DNA of 6,782 nt, from positions 1 to 6,782 of the forward strand of contig CAKULN010000086.1 of NCBI GenBank assembly GCA_934667175.1. The letters are read 5' to 3'. How positions within the stretch are numbered: the stretch's first letter is position 1; the number at the start of each line of letters is the position of its first letter. Below the pieces are notes generated by a model, which saw only the letters and a program-made list of their open reading frames with translations, was not told the origin of the DNA and did no database searches. The translations under genes were made by a program, and so were the position numbers. Source of the DNA: an uncultured Bacteroidales bacterium (GTDB lineage Bacteria > Bacteroidota > Bacteroidia > Bacteroidales > UBA932). Below, in pieces: positions 1 through 6,212 of this stretch.

Positions 1-2
1 TG

Positions 3-76
3 TGGTCCCAGTAGGGCATGATCCTACGACCCCCTGATTATGAGTCAGATGCTCTAACCAACTGAGCTATGGGACC
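3..76 (-). tRNA. tRNA with CAU anticodon (elongator Met or Ile2)
   Basis: The minus strand folds into a full cloverleaf. It has a 7-bp acceptor stem (GGTCCCA with TGGGACC), a D arm (GCTC/GAGC), a 5-bp anticodon stem (TCTGA/TCAGG) around the loop CTCATAA, and a 5-bp T stem (GTAGG/CCTAC). The anticodon is CAT. An initiator is unlikely: position 1 pairs with 72, and the anticodon stem lacks the three consecutive G-C pairs of initiators. Elongator Met and lysidine-modified Ile2 remain open. The acceptor pairs C4-G69 and C5-G68 match those of E. coli tRNA-Ile2 rather than E. coli tRNA-Met, which leans towards Ile2 but does not settle it. The discriminator is A73 and no CCA is encoded, since the next two bases read CA. 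The T loop reads ATCATGC, so the usual T54 and A58 are both changed. The gene lies 79 bp after rpsJ on the same strand and may be co-transcribed with it. Confidence 0.93.
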
Positions 77-80
77 GGTT

Positions 81-99
81 CCCGGCCTTGTTTGCCGGG
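81..99 (-). other. Hairpin just upstream of the tRNA
   Basis: A perfect 6-bp stem (CCCGGC/GCCGGG) encloses a 7-base loop. It sits four bases before the mature 5' end of the tRNA when read on the minus strand. No T-run follows, so it does not look like a classical intrinsic terminator. It could be a leader structure that helps processing of a read-through transcript, or chance pairing in a GC-rich spacer. Confidence 0.45.
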
Positions 100-110
100 T
101 TGTATTACAT

Positions 111-142
111 GAACGGCTGCGGCCTCACTGACCGCACCGTTC
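111..142 (-). terminator. Hairpin after rpsJ, possible terminator or processing site
   Basis: The arms GAACGGTGCGG and CCGCAGCCGTTC (minus strand) pair over 11 bp with a single bulged G and a 9-base loop. The hairpin begins about 13 bases after the rpsJ stop codon. Its position suits an operon-end terminator or an RNA-processing or stability element. There is no downstream T-run on the minus strand (the next bases are ATGTAATAC), so factor-independent termination is not assured and some transcription may continue into the tRNA. Confidence 0.5.
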
Positions 143-155
143 TCAAACTGGCAGA

Positions 156-461
156 TCAGACTTTGATCTCAACCTCAACGCCTGAAGGAAGTTCAAGCTT
201 CATGAGGGCGTCAACGGTCTTGGCATTGCTGTCGTCGATGTCCAGAAGCCTGCTGTAGGCGCTAAGCTCAAACTGCTCGCGGGACTTCTTGTTGACGAAA
301 GTCGAGCGATTGACAGTGAAGATCTTCTTGTTGGTAGGAAGCGGAATAGGACCGTTCACCTTAGCACCAGTAGCCTTCACGGTGTCCACGATCTTAGCGG
401 CTGACTTGTCAACCAGCATGTGATCGAATGATTTGAGTTTTATTCTGATTTTTTGACTCAT
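156..461 (-). CDS. rpsJ: 30S ribosomal protein S10
   Basis: This encodes uS10, a 101-residue protein of the 30S head; in other bacteria it also doubles as the NusE antitermination partner of NusB. The whole protein matches the family: an N-terminal beta strand with [11 protein letters not shown], the conserved GPIPLPT segment at residues 37-43, the [10 protein letters not shown] stretch at 56-65, and the C-terminal [25 protein letters not shown] ending. The length is normal. The residues NRSTFVNK replace the SPHVNK form of E. coli; I believe this is usual for Bacteroidota. The ATG is preceded by A/T-rich sequence without a Shine-Dalgarno motif. It follows fusA by 28 bp on the same strand, so it is very probably the last protein gene of the str cluster here. 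Unusually, a tRNA and not rplC comes next. Confidence 0.98.
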   Translation of the reverse strand: MSQKIRIKLKSFDHMLVDKSAAKIVDTVKATGAKVNGPIPLPTNKKIFTVNRSTFVNKKSREQFELSAYSRLLDIDDSNAKTVDALMKLELPSGVEVEIKV

Positions 462-489
462 ATCAAAATACTTAATTACGATTTAAAAC

Positions 490-2610
490 TTACTCGTCAT
501 CATCAGAGAGCTTGTAGCCGCTCTTCTCGATAACGTCCTTGGCCAGGTTGGCAGGAACCTCAGCATAGTGGTCGAAAGTCATCGTGCTAGTCGCACGTCC
601 GGATGAAAGGGTTCTAAGAACCGTCACATAACCGAACTGCTCGGCGAGCGGAACGAAGGCTCTTACGATTCTCGCACCGTTGGCGGTGGAGTCCATGGCC
701 TGGATCTGGCCGCGACGACGGTTGAGGTCTCCCACGATGTCACCCATGTAGTCCTCAGGGGTAACAACCTCAAGGGACATGATAGGCTCAAGGAGAACAG
801 GCTTTGCCTTCGGGCAGGCGTGGCGGAATGCCAGACGACCGGCCATTTCGAATGAAAGCTGGTCTGAATCGACAGGGTGGAACGAACCGTCAAGTACTGT
901 GACTTTCATTGACTGCACCTCGTAACCAGCGAGAACGCCGTTGGCCATGGCGGCCTTGAAGCCCTTCTCGATGCAAGGGATGAATTCCTTAGGAATATTA
1001 CCACCCTTGACCTGATTATCGAACTGGAGTCCGGTAACGCCCTCGTCGGCAGGACCGATCTCAACAATGATGTCGGCGAACTTACCACGACCACCGGTCT
1101 GCTTCTTGAAGACCTCACGGTGCTGTACTGTAGCGGTGATGGCCTCTTTGTAGTTAACCTGCGGAGCGCCTTGGTTGATCTCGACGCCGAACTCACGACG
1201 GAGACGGTCGACGATGATGTCAAGGTGAAGCTCACCCATTCCGCTGATGACTGTCTGGCCGGTCTCGTGGTCAGACCTTACGGTGAACGTAGGGTCCTCC
1301 TCAGCGAGCTTGCCAAGGGCGATGCCAAGCTTGTCCAGGTCACCCTGGGTCTTAGGCTCGACAGCGATACCGATAACAGGATCAGGGAATTCCATTGACT
1401 CGAGCACAATCTGATGATCCTCGTTGCAGATGGTGTCTCCCGTACGGAGATCCTTGAATCCGACAGCGGCGCAGATGTCACCAGCCTCCACGAAATCGAT
1501 AGGATTCTGATGGTTGGAGTGCATCTGGTACAGACGCGCGATTCTCTCTTTCTTTCCGGTACGGACGTTATAGACATAAGTACCTGCGTCAACGCGTCCT
1601 GAGTAAACCCTCATGAAAGCAAGACGGCCAACGAACGGATCCGTGGCGATCTTGAACACGAGAGCGCAGAACGGCTGGGAAGCATCCGGAAGAAGATCCT
1701 CTTCCTCACCGGTCTTAGGATCGGTTCCCTTTACAACGCCTTTGTCAAGCGGAGAAGGAAGGTAACGCATCACAGCGTCAAGGAGGAACTGAACGCCCTT
1801 GTTCTTGAATGAGGAACCGCAGCAGGCCGGAACGATCTGCATGGAGATCGTACCTTTGCGAAGAGCGGCGATTATCTCATCGTCGGTAAGGGAGTCCGGA
1901 TTCTCGAAATACTTCTCCATGAGAGCCTCATCGCACTCGGCCGCGGCCTCGACGAGTTTGTCTCTCCATTTCTCGACCTCGCCGACCATGTCAGCCGGAA
2001 CGTCCTTTATTTCATAGTTGACCAATTCCTCTCCTGAATCGTAATAGATCGCCTTTCTGGAGATAAGGTCGATGATGCCCTTGAACTTGTCCTCTGACCC
2101 GATAGGGAGACAGATCGGAACAGCCTTGGCACCGAGCTTAGTGTAGATTTCCTCAACGCATGCGAGGAAGTCAGCGCCGACACGGTCCATCTTGTTCACG
2201 TATGCGATCTTCGGGACGCCGTACTTGTCCGCCTGACGCCAGACAGTCTCAGACTGAGGCTGAACGCGTCCGACAGCGCAGAAAGTAGCGACAGTCCCGT
2301 CGAGCACACGGAGCGAACGCTCCACCTCAACGGTGAAGTCGACGTGACCCGGAGTGTCGATCAGGTTGATCTGATAAACGTGACCGTTGTAATGCCAGAA
2401 CGCTGTGGTGGCGGCGGAGGTGATGGTGATACCTCTCTCCTGCTCCTGAACCATCCAGTCCATTGTGGCAGCCCCTTCGTGTACCTCACCGATCTTGTGA
2501 GTCTTTCCGGTGTAGTACAGAATACGCTCGGATGTAGTCGTCTTTCCGGCATCGATGTGGGCCATGATGCCGATGTTTCTTGTGTAAGTAAGATCTCTTT
2601 TAGCAGCCAT
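490..2610 (-). CDS. fusA: Translation elongation factor G
   Basis: EF-G is the cytoplasmic GTPase that drives tRNA-mRNA translocation and, with ribosome recycling factor, ribosome recycling. The 706-residue product is full length. G-domain motifs are in order: G1 AHIDAGKTT (17-25), switch I/G2 RGITIT (59-64), G3 DTPGH (85-89), G4 NKMD (139-142) and G5 within CGSSFKNKG (264-272). Domain II contains [17 protein letters not shown] (322-338). Domain III has the SGMGELHLD motif (456-464). The domain IV tip loop [14 protein letters not shown] (574-587) carries H578, the counterpart of the E. coli tip histidine. The protein ends in an acidic DDDE. Its place in the str cluster marks it as the housekeeping copy and not the starvation-linked EF-G2 paralogue known in Bacteroides. 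Residue 115 is Arg in [10 protein letters not shown], where E. coli and Thermus have Gly. It lies 12 bp after rpsG, with no Shine-Dalgarno motif. Confidence 0.98.
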   Translation of the reverse strand: MAAKRDLTYTRNIGIMAHIDAGKTTTSERILYYTGKTHKIGEVHEGAATMDWMVQEQERGITITSAATTAFWHYNGHVYQINLIDTPGHVDFTVEVERSLRVLDGTVATFCAVGRVQPQSETVWRQADKYGVPKIAYVNKMDRVGADFLACVEEIYTKLGAKAVPICLPIGSEDKFKGIIDLISRKAIYYDSGEELVNYEIKDVPADMVGEVEKWRDKLVEAAAECDEALMEKYFENPDSLTDDEIIAALRKGTISMQIVPACCGSSFKNKGVQFLLDAVMRYLPSPLDKGVVKGTDPKTGEEEDLLPDASQPFCALVFKIATDPFVGRLAFMRVYSGRVDAGTYVYNVRTGKKERIARLYQMHSNHQNPIDFVEAGDICAAVGFKDLRTGDTICNEDHQIVLESMEFPDPVIGIAVEPKTQGDLDKLGIALGKLAEEDPTFTVRSDHETGQTVISGMGELHLDIIVDRLRREFGVEINQGAPQVNYKEAITATVQHREVFKKQTGGRGKFADIIVEIGPADEGVTGLQFDNQVKGGNIPKEFIPCIEKGFKAAMANGVLAGYEVQSMKVTVLDGSFHPVDSDQLSFEMAGRLAFRHACPKAKPVLLEPIMSLEVVTPEDYMGDIVGDLNRRRGQIQAMDSTANGARIVRAFVPLAEQFGYVTVLRTLSSGRATSTMTFDHYAEVPANLAKDVIEKSGYKLSDDDE

Positions 2611-2622
2611 CTGCGAATAAAA

Positions 2623-3099
2623 TTAGAAACGGAAGTGGGCGAATGCCTTGTTGGCCTCAGCCATCTTGTGCATATCCTCTTTTCTCTTGAATGCACCACC
2701 TTCGTTATTGTAGGCGGCAACGATCTCTGCACAAAGTTTTTCTGCCATTGAGTGGCCGGAACGCTTGCGGGCGAAGTTGATCAGGTTCTTCATTGAGAGC
2801 GAGACTTTTCTTTCCGGACGCAACTCAGTAGGCACCTGGAAGTTTGCACCTCCTACACGACGTGACTTAACCTCAATCTGAGGGGTAACGTTTTCGAGTG
2901 CCTTCCTCCAGATATCTAGAGGAGCCTTGTCAGAATCCTTCATCTTCTCGCCTACCATGTCAATGGCATCGTAAAAAATAGAATACGCGATACTCTTCTT
3001 CCCCTGCAACATAAGATTGTTCACGAAACGGGTTACCTCGACATCGTGAAACTTAGGATCAGGAAGTAGAATCCTCTTTTTAGGCTTCGATTTTCTCAT
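2623..3099 (-). CDS. rpsG: 30S ribosomal protein S7
   Basis: This encodes uS7, the primary assembly protein of the 30S head, which binds the 3' domain of 16S rRNA and touches the E site. At 158 residues it has the standard bacterial length. Visible family signatures are the basic N-terminus ending in PDPKFHD (14-19), [14 protein letters not shown] (22-35), the beta-hairpin segment [21 protein letters not shown] (78-98), and the C-terminal [25 protein letters not shown] helix and tail. The start ATG is preceded by a T/A-rich stretch with no Shine-Dalgarno motif. It lies 41 bp after rpsL and 12 bp before fusA on the same strand. In E. coli S7 represses its own operon through the rpsL-rpsG spacer; the spacer here is short, A/T-rich and shows no obvious comparable structure. 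Confidence 0.98.
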   Translation of the reverse strand: MRKSKPKKRILLPDPKFHDVEVTRFVNNLMLQGKKSIAYSIFYDAIDMVGEKMKDSDKAPLDIWRKALENVTPQIEVKSRRVGGANFQVPTELRPERKVSLSMKNLINFARKRSGHSMAEKLCAEIVAAYNNEGGAFKRKEDMHKMAEANKAFAHFRF

Positions 3100-3140
3100 T
3101 GTGAGTAAAAATTAAAGGTGATAAAGATTAATGAAACGGA

Positions 3141-3524
<384 letters not shown>

Positions 3525-3553
3525 AAATGATTGTAAATCTAATATTTATGTTT

Positions 3554-3570
3554 CCCCAAACATTTTGGGG
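3554..3570 (-). promoter_or_regulatory. Hairpin in the rpsL 5' leader
   Basis: A perfect 7-bp inverted repeat (CCCCAAA / TTTGGGG) encloses a 3-base loop, ATG. Counting from the -7 element, the predicted transcript would begin within a few bases of the first arm, so the hairpin would form almost at the mRNA 5' end, about 30 bases before the rpsL start codon. No U-run directly follows (next bases AAACATAAATATT). Plausible roles are 5'-end protection of the mRNA or a regulatory leader for the ribosomal operon. The pairing is seen in the sequence; the role is inferred. Confidence 0.6.
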
Positions 3571-3573
3571 CTG

Positions 3574-3604
3574 CAAATTTACGGATAATTCTTCAATTAA
3601 CAAA
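3574..3604 (-). promoter_or_regulatory. Bacteroidota-type promoter of the rpsL-rpsG-fusA-rpsJ cluster
   Basis: Read on the minus strand, TTTG (3601-3604) is followed by exactly 19 bases and then TAAATTTG (3574-3581). This fits the Bacteroides primary sigma consensus (-33 TTTG, spacer about 19-21, -7 TAnnTTTG) at every defined position. It predicts a start of transcription near 3566-3571 and a leader of roughly 45 bases before the rpsL ATG. A consensus promoter is what one expects for a highly expressed ribosomal operon. Confidence 0.85.
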
Positions 3605-3645
3605 GCATCAAGCGGATAGATTCTCTCAGATTCTTCCGGCAAAAC

Positions 3646-3675
3646 GTTGCAATTGTCAAAAAATCGCTATCTTTA
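3646..3675 (+). promoter_or_regulatory. Possible promoter of the S9 peptidase gene
   Basis: GTTG (3646-3649) and TATCTTTA (3668-3675) are separated by 18 bases. They resemble the Bacteroidota -33 TTTG and -7 TAnnTTTG elements with one mismatch in each and a spacer one base short. Transcription would start around 3680, giving a leader of about 20 bases. The site is back to back with the rpsL promoter, 41 bp away. It is a weaker match than the rpsL promoter and was chosen by position as well as by sequence. Confidence 0.45.
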
Positions 3676-3701
3676 CCATAAAAATATTCAAGAATATATT
3701 C

Positions 3702-6101
3702 ATGAAGAAGAAATTCGCACTTGCCTGCGCGGCAGTGCTTCTTTGCGCTTCTGGTTTCGCGCAGACGCAGAAGGCCAATTACGCTCTCGCAGAGAGATTC
3801 TCGGCCAAGAAGGTAAACCAGATGGTGTTCTCCACGCAGATCACTCCTAACTGGTTCAAGGACAGCGACAAGTTCTGGTACAGCTGGCGTACTCCACAGG
3901 GAACGCATTACTACATTGTCGATCCTGCCAAAGGGACGAAGACTGAAGTCTTCGACATGGACAGGCTTGCAATGCAGATCACAGAGATTGTCCGCTACCC
4001 TTTCGAGGCCAAGCATATTCCTATAAGAGATCTGGAGTTGAAGGACGATAAAGCGTTCACTTTCAACATCATCTCCGGGCTTCAGGACGACAGGGACACG
4101 ACATATTTCCGCTATGAGATCGCGACGGCAAGACTTGACACCGTGGCTAAAGAGAAGGACAAGTACCCTCGCTGGGCATCCGTTGCACCTAACGGAGAGT
4201 TCGGAGTCTACGCCAAGGGTTCCAATCTTTGGGTGATGGATTCGACAAGCCTTCGCAAGGCTGCCAAGGACGAGAAGGACAGCACTATCGTCGAGCATTG
4301 CCTGACAACCGACGGCATCCGCCAATTCGGCTACGGGTACGGCAACTATGCCGGTGACACCGAGACAGACTCCACAAAACGGCACTACCCTGGCGAACTC
4401 GTCTGGTCTCCGGACTCGAAACGTTTCGCCACTATGAAGTGGGACATGAGGAAACTGGACGATCTTTGGGTCATCAATTCAGTTGGCGGCAAGCGTCCGA
4501 AACTGGAGACCTACAAGTACCAGATGCCGGGCGAGCCGGGGCCGAAAGGTTACCTCTACATGTTCACTATGAATGATTCGCGCACCGAAGCCTCATTCAA
4601 GCAGATCAAGAGCCAGGCGTTCAAGGATCAGGAAGTGTCGCTGCAAAGCGCCAGAAGGACAGCCAAGGACAACTATCTGGATTTCTGGAAGAACGAGTGG
4701 CTAGGCGATAACTCCGGATTCTATCTCGTGCGCCAGAGCCGTGACCTCAAAAGGCTGGACCTCTGTTGGGTAGGCGTTGATTCTGACTCTACCAAGACAG
4801 TCATCTCCGAAAGAGAAAGAACCTATGTGGAATATCGGACTCCGTTCCTGATCGGTGGCGGCAAGCAGATTCTCCACTGGTCTGAGCGCAACGGATGGGC
4901 TAACATCTACCTTTATAATAATGATGGAACATTGGTCAAGAACCTGACCGATGGGGCTTTCCATGTAGAGGACATCCTCGGTGTGAACGAGAAGGAGGGT
5001 TACATCCTGCTGAGTGCCTGTGGCATGAACAAGGATGAGAACCCTTACCAGATGCACACGTTCAGGGTTCCGCTCACCGGTGGCGCACTCCAGCAGCTGG
5101 ACATGAACGACATGGATGTGCTCTCGACAGCCAGCGATGACGCCAAGTACTTCGTGGCCAACTATTCACGTGTTGACTGGACCCCGGCGGTGGCCCTGTT
5201 CTCGGCTGCCGGCAAGAGAATCTCCGACCTTGAGACCGCTGACTTGAGCCTGTTGTTTGAGGCCGGCTACAAGTTCCCTGAGAGGTTCAAGGTGAAGGCT
5301 GCCGATGGTGTCACAGACCTCTACGGAGCGATGTACAAGCCTTACGACTTCGACTCCACAAAGGTTTATCCGATCTGCGACTATGTCTATCCTGGTCCTC
5401 AGGTGGAAGCCAACAACATCTCTTGGAGCAAGGGCTTCACCCGCACGGACAGGCTCGCGCAGCTGGGCATGATCGTCATCACCGTCGGAAACCGTGGCGG
5501 GCATCCTAACCGTTCCAAGTGGTACCACAACTACGGCTACGGCAACCTTCGCGACTACGGCCTTGAGGATCAGAAATATGCCATACAACAACTCGGTGCA
5601 AGATATTCATTCATTGACCTTGACAGGGTGGGCATCCACGGGCATTCCGGCGGAGGATTCATGAGCACGGCGGCGATTCTTAAATATCCTGACTTCTTCA
5701 AGGTGGCGGTGTCATGCGCCGGCAACCACGACAACAGCATCTACAACCGTTGGTGGAGCGAGCAGCATCACGGAGTCTTGGAGAAGATCGACAAGGGTGA
5801 CACCACGTTCGTCTACAGCATCAAGACCAATCCGGAGATCGCAGGAAACCTGAAAGGGCATCTGATGCTCGTGCACGGGGACATCGACAACAACGTCCAC
5901 CCAGCCAACACCATCCGCGTGGTCAACGCCCTGATCAGGGCCAACAAGAGGTTCGACATGCTCATCCTACCCGGCCAGCGTCACGGCTTCGGTGACATGA
6001 ACGAATATTTCTTCTGGCGCATGGCCGACTACTACGCCGAGTGGCTCATCGGTGACTCCGAGCGCTGGAAGCCGGACATCACGCAGATGAACAACGATTG
6101 A
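3702..6101 (+). CDS. Secreted S9-family serine peptidase (DPP-IV-like)
   Basis: The product is a predicted exported serine peptidase cleaving short peptides, 799 residues long. A signal peptide (KKK, then a hydrophobic stretch to about residue 20, likely cut after SGFA before QTQ) sends it to the periplasm or beyond; Cys15 does not sit in a proper lipobox. Residues of about 85-510 form the beta-propeller, with WSPDSKRFA (235-243), SERNGWANIYLY (394-405) and NLTDG (414-418) typical of DPP-IV N-terminal domains. The C-terminal alpha/beta hydrolase has nucleophile Ser649 in GHSGGG, Asp729 in HGDIDNNVH, His761 in GQRHGFGD, and oxyanion-type Tyr563 in VYPGPQ. The catalytic triad is therefore complete. 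The paired-glutamate motif (VYEEE-like) that anchors the substrate N-terminus in classical DPP-IV is not apparent in the expected stretch (about 203-235), so X-Pro dipeptidyl specificity should not be assumed. The ATG at 3702 is chosen because the signal peptide begins there. A possible promoter lies upstream; the sigma gene follows after 111 bp. Confidence 0.93.
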   Translation: MKKKFALACAAVLLCASGFAQTQKANYALAERFSAKKVNQMVFSTQITPNWFKDSDKFWYSWRTPQGTHYYIVDPAKGTKTEVFDMDRLAMQITEIVRYPFEAKHIPIRDLELKDDKAFTFNIISGLQDDRDTTYFRYEIATARLDTVAKEKDKYPRWASVAPNGEFGVYAKGSNLWVMDSTSLRKAAKDEKDSTIVEHCLTTDGIRQFGYGYGNYAGDTETDSTKRHYPGELVWSPDSKRFATMKWDMRKLDDLWVINSVGGKRPKLETYKYQMPGEPGPKGYLYMFTMNDSRTEASFKQIKSQAFKDQEVSLQSARRTAKDNYLDFWKNEWLGDNSGFYLVRQSRDLKRLDLCWVGVDSDSTKTVISERERTYVEYRTPFLIGGGKQILHWSERNGWANIYLYNNDGTLVKNLTDGAFHVEDILGVNEKEGYILLSACGMNKDENPYQMHTFRVPLTGGALQQLDMNDMDVLSTASDDAKYFVANYSRVDWTPAVALFSAAGKRISDLETADLSLLFEAGYKFPERFKVKAADGVTDLYGAMYKPYDFDSTKVYPICDYVYPGPQVEANNISWSKGFTRTDRLAQLGMIVITVGNRGGHPNRSKWYHNYGYGNLRDYGLEDQKYAIQQLGARYSFIDLDRVGIHGHSGGGFMSTAAILKYPDFFKVAVSCAGNHDNSIYNRWWSEQHHGVLEKIDKGDTTFVYSIKTNPEIAGNLKGHLMLVHGDIDNNVHPANTIRVVNALIRANKRFDMLILPGQRHGFGDMNEYFFWRMADYYAEWLIGDSERWKPDITQMNND

Positions 6102-6107
6102 TTTGAT

Positions 6108-6159
6108 CCTGTCACTGAGTCTACTGAAAGTCACTTCGACAAGCTCAGTGACCGACAGG
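6108..6159. repeat. REP-like intergenic palindrome
   Basis: Two arms, CCTGTCACTGAG (6108-6119) and CTCAGTGACCGACAGG (6144-6159), are inverted repeats; the second has a 4-base insertion. Inside, 6111-6134 is a degenerate copy of the reverse complement of 6130-6153, so the element is two inverted copies of a unit of about 24 bp that overlap by about five bases. The unit CTTCGACAAGCTCAGTGACC (6134-6153) resembles a motif I recall as a recurring intergenic repeat in Bacteroidota genomes. The element starts seven bases after the peptidase stop codon. It may be a mobile REP-type element or may act as an RNA stability or termination structure; there is no T-run. Confidence 0.7.
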
Positions 6160-6181
6160 TTAGCTCTGTGACCGATAGGTA
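6142..6181 (+). repeat. Imperfect 20-bp tandem duplication
   Basis: Positions 6142-6161 and 6162-6181 are two adjacent copies of a 20-base unit (AGCTCAGTGACCGACAGGTT and AGCTCTGTGACCGATAGGTA). They match at 17 of 20 positions, with no gap. The first copy overlaps the right arm of the palindrome at 6108-6159, so the duplication appears to have grown out of the REP-like element. It ends 31 bp before the sigma factor start. Confidence 0.8.
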
Positions 6182-6196
6182 ATCTACGGCAAATTA

Positions 6197-6211
6197 TTAA
6201 AGACACTTTAA
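6197..6211 (+). promoter_or_regulatory. Inverted repeat abutting the sigma factor start codon
   Basis: TTAAAG and CTTTAA form a perfect 6-bp inverted repeat around ACA, ending two bases before the GTG at 6213. In DNA it could be a small operator. In RNA it would be a weak A/U-rich hairpin next to the initiation codon. The sequence is clear but the function is not established. Confidence 0.4.
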
Positions 6212-6212
6212 G

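Noticed and set aside
1120..1398. 92-residue plus-strand frame antisense to fusA
   Set aside because: Antisense shadow of EF-G; no promoter, start context or domain supports it.
2361..2732. 123-residue minus-strand frame over the rpsG-fusA junction
   Set aside because: It is out of frame with both real genes and low in complexity (a proline run), an overlap artefact of the GC-biased codon use.
3684..3697. ATATTC-AA-GAATAT inverted repeat just upstream of the peptidase start
   Set aside because: Short and A/T-only apart from two bases, with a 2-base loop; easily expected by chance in an A/T-rich leader.
3744..3746. Lipoprotein reading of the peptidase signal (Cys15)
   Set aside because: The residues before the cysteine are VLL, and the -1 position is not Gly, Ala or Ser, so a lipobox is unlikely; cleavage after Ala20 fits better.
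3597..4385. 262-residue open frame on the minus strand opposite the peptidase start
   Set aside because: It is antisense to a well-supported gene with a signal peptide, crosses the divergent promoter region, and its translation shows no recognisable domain.
5166..5591. 141-residue minus-strand frame inside the peptidase gene
   Set aside because: Valine-rich translation typical of a reverse-frame shadow; the plus-strand protein here aligns with the S9 hydrolase domain.
5967..6206. 79-residue minus-strand frame across the peptidase end and the REP-like repeat
   Set aside because: The peptide LSVTELVEV comes from the repeat itself, a known source of spurious small proteins; the remainder is antisense to the peptidase.
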